DNA of 63,937 bases from Nitrospira sp. (GTDB lineage Bacteria > Nitrospirota > Nitrospiria > Nitrospirales > Nitrospiraceae): contig SWDG01000006.1 of assembly GCA_005116965.1 (NCBI GenBank), positions 437,956 through 501,892 of the forward strand. Reading direction: 5' to 3'. The notes under the pieces are model-generated. The model had not been told where the DNA came from, did not search any database, and saw only the letters and a list, made by a program, of their open reading frames with translations. Below are positions 43,934-53,373 of the stretch, piece by piece. Made by a program: the position numbers and the translations under genes. The first letter of the stretch is position 1; the number at the start of each line of letters is the position of its first letter.

Positions 43934-44024
43934 TCCATTGAAACTACATGAGCTTCACGCACCTTAAATATGGTCTACTCAGAGGCATGGGTTATATCCT
44001 TTTCCCCTCGGCAGGAGGTCTACC

Positions 44025-47000
44025 GTGAAAATTGATCGAAGATTTACCAGTCGCAGGCAGAATCCCTACGAGGGGATCACGTTTGTGAAGCGTTCGTCGG
44101 AGATTCGCAATCCCGACGGATCCACTGTCTTCAAGCTCGAAAATATCGACGTTCCTGAGACATGGTCGCAGTTGGCCATCGATATATTGGCCCAGAAGTA
44201 CTTTCGGAAGGCCGGAGTTCCGCAGCGCGATCAGAATGGGCAGCCTGCCATCGGTCCAGATGGCAAGTCGGTGTTGGGTGGTGAGCGAGATGCCCGTCAA
44301 GTCTTCGAACGCATGGCTGGATGCTGGACCCATTGGGGCAAGTCTTATGGGTATTTCAAGACGCCGGACGATGCTGAGTCGTTCCACGATGAAATGTGCT
44401 ACATGCTGGCGCATCAAATGGCAGCGCCCAATTCTCCCCAGTGGTTCAATACCGGCCTTCATTATGCCTATGGGTTATCGGGACCGGCACAAGGGCATTA
44501 TTACGTTGATCCCAAGACTCACGAAGTGGTGAAAGCCACCAACGCGTTCGAACATCCTCAACCGCATGCCTGTTTCATTCAATCAATCGAGGACGATCTC
44601 GTGAATGAAAACGGCATCATGGATCTCTGGGTTCGGGAAGCACGGTTGTTTAAGTATGGGTCCGGGACCGGGACCAATTTTTCAAAACTGCGCGGGGATG
44701 GCGAAGGACTTTCCGGCGGCGGGAAGTCTTCAGGCCTTATGTCATTTCTGAAGATCGGGGATCGAGCTGCCGGGGCGATCAAGTCTGGAGGGACGACGCG
44801 CCGTGCCGCCAAGATGGTTTGTTTGGACCTCGACCATCCGGATATCGAAGAATTTATCGATTGGAAAGTCATCGAAGAGCAAAAAGTCGCGGCGATGGTG
44901 ACGGGGTCAAGGATTTGTGCGCAGCGCCTCAATGCGGTGCTGAAAGCTTGTCATACGGTCGATGGTGAAGGCGCTTTCAGACTGGATCTCGACCAGAAGA
45001 CCAATCCGGTCTTGCGTGAGGCTCTGGCATCGGCCCGTCGGGATCTGGTGTCCGAGGCGTATATCCAACGAATGTTTTCTTATGCGCAGCAAGGCTTCAC
45101 GCATTTTGTCTTCCATGAATATGACACGAATTGGGATGGGAAGGCCTACCAGACCGTCTCCGGGCAAAACTCCAACAATAGCGTCAGGATTCCTAATGAG
45201 TTTTTTGCCGCGCTCGAAACCGACGGTGACTGGCAACTCAAGCGTCGAACGAGCGGCAAGGTTTGGAAGACCGTCAAGGCACGGGAGCTGTGGGACCGGA
45301 TCGCGTGGGCGGCCTGGATTTGTGCTGATCCAGGGACGCAGTACGATACCACCATCAACGAGTGGCATACCTGTCCGGAGGACGGTCGTATCAACGCATC
45401 AAATCCCTGTTCTGAGTACATGTTCTTGGACGATACGGCCTGTAATCTCGCTTCCCTGAACCTCACGAAGTTCTATGCCACTGATGGACAATTCGAGCTG
45501 GAACATTTTCGCCATGCCGTTCGGCTGTGGACGATTGCCTTGGAGATCAGTGTGTTGATGGCGTCTTTCCCGAGCCGATCCATCGCCGAAAAAAGTTATC
45601 AGTTCCGGACGCTGGGGTTGGGGTATGCGAATCTGGGCACGGTGCTCATGCGTCAAGGCATTCCGTACGATTCCCCCAAGGCCTTGGCGATTTGTGGAGC
45701 CATCACGTCTATTATGACGGGTGAAGCGTACAGTGCATCGGCTGAAATGGCTGCCGAATTGTCGCCCTTTCCGGGGTACGCAAACAATCGAGAGCATATG
45801 CTGCGGGTCATCCGCAATCACCGTCGAGCTGCGTACCAGGCGCCGCAGGCAGAATACGAACACCTCACGATTGCGCCGATGGGAGTCCGTCCCGAGCATT
45901 GTCCGCCTGACATGCTTCTCGCCGCCAGACGCGCCTGGGACCATGCGCTTGAATTAGGGACGGCCTATGGATATCGCAACGCTCAAGTGACCGTCATTGC
46001 GCCAACCGGCACGATTGGGTTGGTCATGGACTGCGATACCACGGGGATTGAACCAGACTTTGCTCTGGTGAAATTTAAGAAACTGGCCGGTGGCGGGTAC
46101 TTCAAGATCATCAATCAAAGCTTGCCGCTGGCGCTGGCCAACCTTGGCTATACGGATCAGCAAGCGCAGGATGTCGTTCGGTACTGTGTCGGGGCTCAGA
46201 CGCTCAAGGGCGCCCCGTTCATCAATCATGACACGCTGCGTCAAAAGGGATTCGACGATGCGGCTCTCGATCGTTTGGAGAGCAGTTTGGGGCAAGCGTT
46301 TGAAATTCAGTTCGCCTTCAATAAGTTTACGCTTGGAGAGGCGTTCTGCGTCGAAAAGCTTGGCCTGACCGAAGCCCAGCTGAATGAAATAAGCGTCAAC
46401 ATGCTGAAGACGCTTGGCTTTACGCAAGAAGAGATCGCCGCAGCGAATGATTTCTGTTGCGGGACGATGACGGTGGAAGGCGCCCCGTATTTGAAGGCCG
46501 AACACCTTGCAGTGTTCGACTGTGCCAATCGATGTGGTCGAATCGGGCAACGCTCCATTGCCGTCGATGCGCATATCCGCATGATGGCTGCGGCACAGCC
46601 GTTCATCAGCGGCGCGATTAGCAAGACGATCAACATGCCGGCCGATGCCACGCTTGAAGACGTCAAGGCGGCCTATTTACTCGCCTGGAAGAGCATGGTC
46701 AAAGCAGTCGCGCTCTATCGTGATGGGTCCAAACTGAGTCAGCCGTTGAGCGCTTCGACTGACAGTGGGAAGGCTGTGGAGGCGACCACTAGCGTGATGG
46801 GGATGGCGGAGAAAATCACCGAACGGGTACTCGTTCGGTATCTCGCCAAGCGTCGCCCGCTCCCGAGTCGGCGAAGTGGATACACTCAAAAGGCGATTGT
46901 CGGGGGACATAAGCTGTACCTGCGCACGGGCGACTATGAGGATGGGACGGTCGGAGAAATCTTCTTGGATATGCACAAGGAAGGGGCGGCGTTCAGAAGC

Positions 47001-47567
47001 CTCATGAATTGTTTTGCGATCGCCATCTCTCTTGGACTTCAGCACGGCGTGCCGCTGGAAGAATTCGTTGAGGCGTTTGTCTTTACCCGGTTTGAGCCGA
47101 ACGGTCCCGTGAAATTGAACGATCGAATCAAAATGTCGACATCGATCATCGATTATATCTTCCGTGAGTTAGCCGTGACCTATCTCGACCGGTATGACCT
47201 GGCGCAGGTGAAAGAGGAGGATCTGCGCATGGATTCGATGAAGAAAGACGACATGGATCCCGAATGCTCAGAAGAAGAGGCGGACCTCGATGCACTGGCC
47301 AAGTCTTCCGTTCTTACGGAGCATCTTCCGATCCGTCGGAACAGTGGAAAAGGAAATGGTCATGGGAATGGACATGGCCATAGTGTGGCTCGACAAGTGG
47401 AGATCACCAGGGAAACGCTTACTCTGACAGAGATCAAAAATGCCAAAGATGCTAAGGTCAAGGGCTACGAAGGCGATCCCTGTCCCGAGTGCAAGCAGTT
47501 CACCATGGTTCGAAACGGCACCTGTCTGAAGTGTGTGACGTGCGGCGCAACGAGCGGATGTTCATAA
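44025..47567 (+). CDS. nrdJ: Adenosylcobalamin-dependent ribonucleotide reductase
   Basis: A 1180-residue class II reductase that makes deoxyribonucleotides with coenzyme B12 and needs no oxygen. The radical active site is in [20 protein letters not shown], giving the Asn-Cys-Glu set, and the second redox cysteine is in PHACFIQS. No ATP-cone is seen at the N-terminus, so the allosteric activity site is missing and only specificity control is expected. The C-terminus has the zinc-ribbon and redox cysteines [24 protein letters not shown] precedes the GTG start at 44025. Operation under low oxygen suits a habitat with fluctuating oxygen. Confidence 0.95.
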   Translation: MKIDRRFTSRRQNPYEGITFVKRSSEIRNPDGSTVFKLENIDVPETWSQLAIDILAQKYFRKAGVPQRDQNGQPAIGPDGKSVLGGERDARQVFERMAGCWTHWGKSYGYFKTPDDAESFHDEMCYMLAHQMAAPNSPQWFNTGLHYAYGLSGPAQGHYYVDPKTHEVVKATNAFEHPQPHACFIQSIEDDLVNENGIMDLWVREARLFKYGSGTGTNFSKLRGDGEGLSGGGKSSGLMSFLKIGDRAAGAIKSGGTTRRAAKMVCLDLDHPDIEEFIDWKVIEEQKVAAMVTGSRICAQRLNAVLKACHTVDGEGAFRLDLDQKTNPVLREALASARRDLVSEAYIQRMFSYAQQGFTHFVFHEYDTNWDGKAYQTVSGQNSNNSVRIPNEFFAALETDGDWQLKRRTSGKVWKTVKARELWDRIAWAAWICADPGTQYDTTINEWHTCPEDGRINASNPCSEYMFLDDTACNLASLNLTKFYATDGQFELEHFRHAVRLWTIALEISVLMASFPSRSIAEKSYQFRTLGLGYANLGTVLMRQGIPYDSPKALAICGAITSIMTGEAYSASAEMAAELSPFPGYANNREHMLRVIRNHRRAAYQAPQAEYEHLTIAPMGVRPEHCPPDMLLAARRAWDHALELGTAYGYRNAQVTVIAPTGTIGLVMDCDTTGIEPDFALVKFKKLAGGGYFKIINQSLPLALANLGYTDQQAQDVVRYCVGAQTLKGAPFINHDTLRQKGFDDAALDRLESSLGQAFEIQFAFNKFTLGEAFCVEKLGLTEAQLNEISVNMLKTLGFTQEEIAAANDFCCGTMTVEGAPYLKAEHLAVFDCANRCGRIGQRSIAVDAHIRMMAAAQPFISGAISKTINMPADATLEDVKAAYLLAWKSMVKAVALYRDGSKLSQPLSASTDSGKAVEATTSVMGMAEKITERVLVRYLAKRRPLPSRRSGYTQKAIVGGHKLYLRTGDYEDGTVGEIFLDMHKEGAAFRSLMNCFAIAISLGLQHGVPLEEFVEAFVFTRFEPNGPVKLNDRIKMSTSIIDYIFRELAVTYLDRYDLAQVKEEDLRMDSMKKDDMDPECSEEEADLDALAKSSVLTEHLPIRRNSGKGNGHGNGHGHSVARQVEITRETLTLTEIKNAKDAKVKGYEGDPCPECKQFTMVRNGTCLKCVTCGATSGCS

Positions 47568-47815
47568 AGAGGAGTGTAAGAATGCGGAGCAGGCGGCCGT
47601 CATTGTGTCTCTGGTGTAGGAAGCGGCGGGTCCTCCGAATTCGCTCGAGCGCTGACATCTTCTTTGTGGTACGGTTACGGGCTCGAAAACTTTGCGCGAG
47701 CCCGGCGTCCTCTTGTATCCTCTCGTATCACTATGGGTCGTGGTCTCCATTGCGAGCTGCTCGCTCGGCGAGGCGGAAAAAGTCCTGATGCCGGATGTCA
47801 ACTAGGAGTCTCACT

Positions 47816-48226
47816 ATGCCGACAACAACGCAACTTGTTATCAGCGGTCAGAGTAAACCGGGTGCCCTTGCCAGAGTGACGGCGGTCCTCGGTGAAGCCG
47901 GCGTCAACATTAAGGCGTTCTCCGCTCCGGAGGTGATGGCAACAGGCAAGCTGCGGCTGCTTGTTGCTGACCTGGACAGTGCGCGCGCGGCCCTTAAGGC
48001 GGCGAAGATTAAATTCGGGGAAGAAATTGCGCTTCTGCTAAGTCTCGAAAACAAGCCTGGCGCGTTAAGGAAAGTGGCAGATACTTTGATGAAGAGCCGG
48101 ATCAACATCAAGTGCGGCTATTGTACTCCTTCACGGGAAGGGAAACGGGCGATCGTCGTTCTGACCGTTTCCAATACGGACAAGGCCTTGGCCATTCTAC
48201 GCGATCAGTCGCTCGACGAGTTTTGA
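47816..48226 (+). CDS. Double ACT-domain protein
   Basis: A 136-residue protein made of two ACT folds: the first from KPGALARVTAVLGEAGVNIKA and the second from NKPGALRKVADTLMKSRINIK. ACT domains bind amino acids and act in metabolic regulation. The ATG at 47816 is used because TAGGAG is eight bases upstream; the longer frame lacks such a site. The stop TGA (48224-48226) is 3 bp before the rlpA start, so the two genes may be one transcript, though no function links them. Confidence 0.75.
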   Translation: MPTTTQLVISGQSKPGALARVTAVLGEAGVNIKAFSAPEVMATGKLRLLVADLDSARAALKAAKIKFGEEIALLLSLENKPGALRKVADTLMKSRINIKCGYCTPSREGKRAIVVLTVSNTDKALAILRDQSLDEF

Positions 48227-48229
48227 TTG

Positions 48230-48907
48230 ATGCGGCCGGTGCCGCTCACAAAACGTATTTCTCTGCCTATCGTGGTGATTGGACTGGGCGCCGTCCTCTC
48301 TCAAGGTTGCTCCACCGCTCCTCGTCCTATTGATCGTTTCCCCGGGTATCCCATTGGATTTGTAGAACGAGGAATGGCCTCGTGGTATGGCCCTGGATTT
48401 CATGGGAACAAGACAGCCAATGGGGAGCAGTACGACATGTACAAACTGACGGCTGCTCATCGGACACTGCCACTCGGGTCCGTCGCAGTTGTGCATTCGT
48501 TGACTTCAGGTCGCCAGGCTACTGTCAGGATTAATGATCAAGGGCCGTTCGCGAGAGGACGGGTTTTGGACCTTTCGTTGGCCGGTGCCCAAGCGCTTGG
48601 GATGGTCGGCAACGGAACCGACCAGGTCGAACTTCGAGTTGTGGACTATCACTCTCGACCTGAAGGGATGGGGGTGTTACGGGTTCAAGTCGGTGCTTTC
48701 GCGGACCTTCAGAATGCTAGGGCGCTGTTCGTACAAGTTCAACGAGATTTTGCTGATGGGCGCATCATTCCGATCGATCTCCCGGAAGGGCACCGTTACC
48801 GAGTCCAAATTGGTCGATTCTTGACCGAACCAGAGGCTCAGATGGCCGCAGGTCGTCTCGATCGTACATTCAACCTGCAATCGTTTGTTGTGCGGGATGA
48901 TAGCTAA
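48230..48907 (+). CDS. rlpA: RlpA family septal lipoprotein
   Basis: A 225-residue lipoprotein with the lipobox LSQGC, a double-psi beta-barrel domain (GMASWYGPGFHGNKTANGEQYDMY, then NDQGPFARGRVLDLS) and a C-terminal SPOR domain (GVLRVQVGAFADLQNARALF). RlpA proteins cleave denuded glycan strands and sit at the division septum. The ATG at 48230 is preferred to the TTG at 48227. It may be co-transcribed with the ACT gene. Confidence 0.9.
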   Translation: MRPVPLTKRISLPIVVIGLGAVLSQGCSTAPRPIDRFPGYPIGFVERGMASWYGPGFHGNKTANGEQYDMYKLTAAHRTLPLGSVAVVHSLTSGRQATVRINDQGPFARGRVLDLSLAGAQALGMVGNGTDQVELRVVDYHSRPEGMGVLRVQVGAFADLQNARALFVQVQRDFADGRIIPIDLPEGHRYRVQIGRFLTEPEAQMAAGRLDRTFNLQSFVVRDDS

Positions 48908-48937
48908 ACACTGGAAGGATGGTAGCATTATTCTGAG

Positions 48938-48953
48938 GGTTCCGTTTGGAACC
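48938..48953 (+). terminator. Hairpin after rlpA
   Basis: GGTTCC at 48938-48943 pairs with GGAACC at 48948-48953 over a GTTT loop, followed by an A/T-rich segment with a weak T-run (AATTGATTTTC). It lies 31 bp after the rlpA stop. Confidence 0.4.
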
Positions 48954-49160
48954 AATTGATTTTCAAGCGACATTTCTTGGATTACTTGCCTGCATGTGAT
49001 CCCTGTGATAGATGTAGTAGCTGTGAACTCTATTCTAAGTGGTCCGGTTATCTTAATCGTACAATCCTCTGAAGGGTGGACCAAGAGGTATCCTCTGGGA
49101 GACGCCCGGCTTCTCATCAGGCCAGCCATACTGGTCCAACGTTTCGAATAGACGACTGCG

Positions 49161-50426
49161 ATGGACATCCTCATCCTACTAGGATTGATAGGGTTATCCG
49201 CCGTTATTTCTACAGCCGAGATCGGCTTCTTTTCGGTCAACGAGACACGACTGAAAGCATTGGCGCAGAACGGAAGTAAACGGGCAGCCAAAGCTCTTCA
49301 GTTGAGGAGCGACCCCCAAAAGCTCCTCTCGACCATTCTCGTCGGTGACCGTCTCGTCAGTACTGCGACCCCCATGTTCGCCACCTTCATCACATTGAAT
49401 GCCTATGGGGGCAAGAGTGCGCTTGAAGAAGCGATTGCAGTCATGATTGGTATCCTGACCTTTGTGCTTCTCGTGTCAGTGGATGTTATCCCAAAGACTC
49501 TGGCGGCAAAGTTCTCCGTACCCGTGACGCTGAACATGGCTTACCCCATCTATGGGGTTCAGGTCATGTTGCGACCGCTTCTTTTTCTGATCGTTCCTCT
49601 GATCTACAGTTTGACGGGAGGGAAGGGGTTGACGCTTCCCTTGGTAACAGAGGAAGAGCTGAAAATTATGCTCGACCAGGGAGGAAAGGCCGGCGAGTTA
49701 GAATCAGAAGAAGTCAAAATGATCAAAAACGTGTTTCAACTGAAAGATATTACCGCGGAAGATGCGATGACGCCGCGCATCTACGTGTTTTCGCTCGACG
49801 GGAACCTTCGACTCAAGGAAGCACAAGAGCTGCTCTATAATTCCAAGTACTCCAGAATTCCGCTCTATGACGGCATGCTCGATAACATTACCGGGATTCT
49901 TTACAAGACGAAGGCGCTGACCGAGTTGGCTAAAGGGAGAACCGATTTGCGCCTCCGGGATATCGCCCATCCTCCGCTCTTCGTCCCGGCCGGCAAGACG
50001 GCGGACGACTTGATGAAACAGTTCCAGCAGGAGAAGCGGCATATGGGAGTCGTCGTCAACGAATTCGGCGGTGTCATGGGACTGGTGACGCTCGAAGATC
50101 TTCTCGAGGAAGTCGTGGGTGAGATCGTCGATGAAACGGATATCACTGAAGAACTCATCAAACGCATTGGAAAGAACCAAATCCTAGTCCACGGACGGAC
50201 GGAAGTTCGAAAGGTGAACGATTTCCTAAAAGTTGAGCTTGGAGATGAAGCCCTGACGATCGGAGGGCTGATCCAGGAAAATCTTGGTCGCATCCCGCAG
50301 GCAGGAGAAGAACTCCGCATCGAGAATTGTCGCCTGGTGGTCCATGAGGCGGATCCTCGATCGATACGAAGCGTGCAAATTCTTAAGGACGAGAAAGTGC
50401 CTGTTCCAGTCGAAGCCTCGGTGTGA
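49161..50426 (+). CDS. CNNM/CorC-type membrane protein
   Basis: A 421-residue protein with a DUF21 (CNNM) membrane domain of about four helices (MDILILLGLIGLSAVISTAE onward), a pair of CBS domains (EDAMTPRIYVFSLDGN and HMGVVVNEFGGVMGLVTLED) and a C-terminal CorC_HlyC domain. Such proteins are linked to magnesium or other divalent ion export, or labelled hemolysin C. The stop codon directly abuts the stop of the convergent ligA with no spacer (TGACTA). Function in ion homeostasis is inferred from the family. Confidence 0.88.
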   Translation: MDILILLGLIGLSAVISTAEIGFFSVNETRLKALAQNGSKRAAKALQLRSDPQKLLSTILVGDRLVSTATPMFATFITLNAYGGKSALEEAIAVMIGILTFVLLVSVDVIPKTLAAKFSVPVTLNMAYPIYGVQVMLRPLLFLIVPLIYSLTGGKGLTLPLVTEEELKIMLDQGGKAGELESEEVKMIKNVFQLKDITAEDAMTPRIYVFSLDGNLRLKEAQELLYNSKYSRIPLYDGMLDNITGILYKTKALTELAKGRTDLRLRDIAHPPLFVPAGKTADDLMKQFQQEKRHMGVVVNEFGGVMGLVTLEDLLEEVVGEIVDETDITEELIKRIGKNQILVHGRTEVRKVNDFLKVELGDEALTIGGLIQENLGRIPQAGEELRIENCRLVVHEADPRSIRSVQILKDEKVPVPVEASV

Positions 50427-52499
50427 CTAGCGCTCCTGCCGGTGCTCTATTAAGTCTAGGAACGCCTCCTCGTTAAGGACAGCTACCTCAAATTTCTTCG
50501 CCTGATCAAGTTTGGAGCCAGGGTCTGTGCCGGCTACGATATAGCTCGTCTTCTTACTGACGCTGGATGACACCGAGGCGCCCAACCGTTCGACCAGCAC
50601 TTTGGCCTCATCTCTCGTCAGCCTCACCAATCCACCGGTGAACACAAAGCTCTTCCCTGTGAAAGGCAGAGCAGCCGAGCTCTGAGCTGAGGGTGTGTCT
50701 ATGATCGAAACGCCTAGTGTACGCAATTCATCGATGACCCGTCGGTTCGAACTTTCTTGGAAGTAGGAGACCAAACTCTCGGAGATTTCAGGACCAATTT
50801 CACGGACTTCCTGAAAACGGACGCAGTCAGCCGACATGATAGCATCAAGCGAGCCGAACTCTTTCGCAAGCACTTTGGCGATGTGCTGCCCTACTTGACG
50901 GATTCCCAGGCCCATCAAAAATCGATCGAGCGAGACGTGTTTACTTTGAGCGAGGGCGTCAAGGAGCAGGGTTGAGGATCGCTCCGCGAATCCCTCTAAC
51001 TCAAGAAGTTGTTCAGCCCTGAGTCGATAGAGGTCGGAGAGATCCTTCACAAGGCCGAGGTCGACCAGTTGTGCCACGGTTTTCTTACCCAGTCCGTCGA
51101 TATTGAGAGCGGTCTTCGATACGAAGTGTTCAATGGTACCTTTCAGTTGGGCCGGACAGGCGGCTTGGCCTGTGCAGTAGAAGTAGGCACCTTCCCGTGC
51201 CACGGTGGAATTGCATATTGGACAATGAAGTGGCATGTGGAAAGGGTCCGACCTGGCTTCATTCAAGATAGGAATACGCTCGGTGATTGCCGGAATAACA
51301 TCGCCGGCGCGCTCGACTCGAACCGTGTCGCCTACTCGGATATCCTTTCTTGCCACCTCGTCCGCATTGTGGAGGGTCGCTCGGCTGATGGTGACTCCAC
51401 CCACTTCTACCGGTTTCAGGAGGGCGAGAGGGGTTAATGCTCCCGTTCGGCCAACGGAAATGACAATGTCCTGTACTTCGGTGATCTCTTTCCGAGGAGG
51501 AAATTTGAACGCGATGGCCCAACGAGGACTTCTGGATTTCATTCCTAGTTGTGCTTGCCAATCCCTGCGATCGACTTTCACCACGACTCCATCAATTTCA
51601 TAGGGGAGATTGTCGCGTTGATCTTCCGTTTCTCGGTGAAATGCCAAGACCTGGTCGATGGCTTCGCATCGTCGGCGAAGGTGAGGGACCGGAAGCCCAC
51701 ACATGGTCAACATCTCCAGTTCCGCCCAGTGCGACGGGGGATGGGATCCACTCATCGCCATCACTTCATAGCACGTGACGACGAGCGGCCGTGAGGCGGT
51801 AATGTGCGAATCGAGTTGACGAAGAGAACCGGCGGCGGCGTTACGCGGGTTGGCAAAGGCGTCGTTCCCCCGTTCCGTCATTCGGCGGTTGAGCGCATGA
51901 AAGTCGGAGAGAGGCATATACACTTCGCCCCGCACCACCAAATGATCCGGGTACGATCCGGTCTGCAACTGCAGCGGGAGCGAGCGAATCGTGCGGAGAT
52001 TGATGGTGATATCCTCGCCCACCTGTCCGTCACCACGGGTCGAGCTACGAACAAACGTCCCGTGGTCGTAGACTATTTCAACTGACAGGCCATCGAATTT
52101 AGGCTCGACCGTGTAGCCGATGTGGTCCGTACCTAGCTCCCGTTTCATCCGCTGGTCGAAGGCCAGGACCTCCTCGGAATTCACCAAGGAATCAAGGCTC
52201 AACATGGGCCGTTCATGCTGCACCTTGCCGAGTTTATCCACGGGGGAGGCACCGACACGCTGAGTTGGGGAATCGGGGGTAACCAGTTCCGGGTACGCCC
52301 GTTCCAGGTTGGTCAATTCTCGGAACAACCGATCATACTCTCCATCGGAAATCTCAGGGTGGTCCTTGATGTAATAGAGGTAGTCATGATGCCGGATTTG
52401 GCCCTTGAGCTGGGCGAGTCGCTCTTGCTCGGCGGGAGCGGCTTTCGACGAGAGCAGTGAGTTGTTATGGAGTGAATCCTGTCGCATTGTTGCGCTCAA
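50427..52499 (-). CDS. ligA: NAD-dependent DNA ligase LigA
   Basis: A 690-residue ligase that seals nicks using NAD. The adenylated lysine is Lys134 in VEPKFDGLSVE; the N-terminal Ia region reads YYIKDHPEISDGEYDRLF; the zinc finger has CPICNSTVAREGAYFYCTGQ; helix-hairpin-helix repeats follow; and the C-terminal BRCT domain ends the protein (FTGKSFVFTGGLVRLTRDEA). The N-terminal 18 residues are an extension relative to the common 670-residue form, and an ATG at 52487 is a possible alternative start. Confidence 0.95.
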   Translation of the reverse strand: MSATMRQDSLHNNSLLSSKAAPAEQERLAQLKGQIRHHDYLYYIKDHPEISDGEYDRLFRELTNLERAYPELVTPDSPTQRVGASPVDKLGKVQHERPMLSLDSLVNSEEVLAFDQRMKRELGTDHIGYTVEPKFDGLSVEIVYDHGTFVRSSTRGDGQVGEDITINLRTIRSLPLQLQTGSYPDHLVVRGEVYMPLSDFHALNRRMTERGNDAFANPRNAAAGSLRQLDSHITASRPLVVTCYEVMAMSGSHPPSHWAELEMLTMCGLPVPHLRRRCEAIDQVLAFHRETEDQRDNLPYEIDGVVVKVDRRDWQAQLGMKSRSPRWAIAFKFPPRKEITEVQDIVISVGRTGALTPLALLKPVEVGGVTISRATLHNADEVARKDIRVGDTVRVERAGDVIPAITERIPILNEARSDPFHMPLHCPICNSTVAREGAYFYCTGQAACPAQLKGTIEHFVSKTALNIDGLGKKTVAQLVDLGLVKDLSDLYRLRAEQLLELEGFAERSSTLLLDALAQSKHVSLDRFLMGLGIRQVGQHIAKVLAKEFGSLDAIMSADCVRFQEVREIGPEISESLVSYFQESSNRRVIDELRTLGVSIIDTPSAQSSAALPFTGKSFVFTGGLVRLTRDEAKVLVERLGASVSSSVSKKTSYIVAGTDPGSKLDQAKKFEVAVLNEEAFLDLIEHRQER

Positions 52500-52635
52500 C
52501 GAGGTGATGCCCCAGCGATCGTTTCTAAGGTGCCATGAAAGACGACGTTTGGCATGGGAGGAGAGAGAGGCCTGAACCGTGCTGACCGTAGCATAAGGGT
52601 GCGGAAACGGTCAAACCCGATGGGCCTGGTCCGCT

Positions 52636-52664
52636 TTGACTTTCGCATCAGTGGCCACTATTCT
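52636..52664 (+). promoter_or_regulatory. Candidate promoter of the LysM-trp operon
   Basis: TTGACT at 52636-52641 and TATTCT at 52659-52664 are separated by exactly 17 bp. Transcription would start near 52671, leaving a leader of about 50 nt to the lipoprotein ATG. No run of tryptophan codons or attenuator-type hairpin was seen in the leader. Confidence 0.55.
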
Positions 52665-52719
52665 AAGTGTCGCTTCAGCAGGTCTGAAGTTGGCAGAGAG
52701 CCTGGGTAAAGGAGGATAT

Positions 52720-53364
52720 ATGCAGAAGGGAGAGCAGCAGGTCTGTGAGCGAATCCGGAAGATTATTTCATTAGGAATACTGCTCTGTGGTGGGTGGTTG
52801 GTAAGTGGGTGTGTTGTATTAGAGGAAAAATACAACGCGGAAAAAGCGCGAAGCCTGAATTTTCAGCGCCTCCTGGCACAGGAAGAGAAACGGACGGCTG
52901 AGCTCGATAGTGAGGTCAGGCACACAAAGACTGAATTAGCTGAATTTGAGGCGAGGAATCGTGAGCTGTCTGCACAGGTGCAGGTGGCACGTGAGCAGAT
53001 GGGGCGTCTTCAAGAGGAGGCAGAAGCAATCAGGGAAGCGACAGTGCTGGAACGAAAAGCCCTGGAGGATATGCAGAGAAAGGGCCAGCCCCCTCTAGTC
53101 AAACCGAAAAAAGCCGAATTGCCGAAGGCTGTTTCCGGCGGTCACAGCGGTAGTCATCTTTCAGACAAAGGCATGGCGGCTATGACTGAGCCGGCCTCTC
53201 CGATGAAGGTCACACCGGGGATGGTCCATGTGGTCAAAGCGGGGGAAACGCTCTACAGCATTAGCAGGCGGTATGGTGTTGAGGTCGATAAGTTGAAGAA
53301 GTCGAATAAACTGCCGGATGACATCGTCGAGATCGGACAGAAGCTTCTGGTGGGGGTAGAGTAA
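52720..53364 (+). CDS. LysM lipoprotein leading the trp operon
   Basis: A 214-residue lipoprotein. The ATG at 52720 follows AAAGGAGGATAT, one of the best ribosome sites in the window; the lipobox is LVSGC. A coiled coil spans about residues 35-120 (RTAELDSEVRHTKTELAEFE), then a linker, and a LysM domain (HVVKAGETLYSISRRYGVEV) at the C-terminus that would bind peptidoglycan. The stop is 9 bp before trpE, so it is the first gene of the trp transcript, although it has no known role in tryptophan synthesis. Confidence 0.8.
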   Translation: MQKGEQQVCERIRKIISLGILLCGGWLVSGCVVLEEKYNAEKARSLNFQRLLAQEEKRTAELDSEVRHTKTELAEFEARNRELSAQVQVAREQMGRLQEEAEAIREATVLERKALEDMQRKGQPPLVKPKKAELPKAVSGGHSGSHLSDKGMAAMTEPASPMKVTPGMVHVVKAGETLYSISRRYGVEVDKLKKSNKLPDDIVEIGQKLLVGVE

Positions 53365-53373
53365 GCGGACGAC

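Noticed and set aside
43744-44024. Cobalamin riboswitch before nrdJ
   Set aside because: No B12-box or cobalamin-aptamer core was found; the candidate NrdR boxes explain regulation better.
52665-52719. Tryptophan attenuator or leader peptide
   Set aside because: There is no run of Trp codons and no alternative hairpin pair in the leader.
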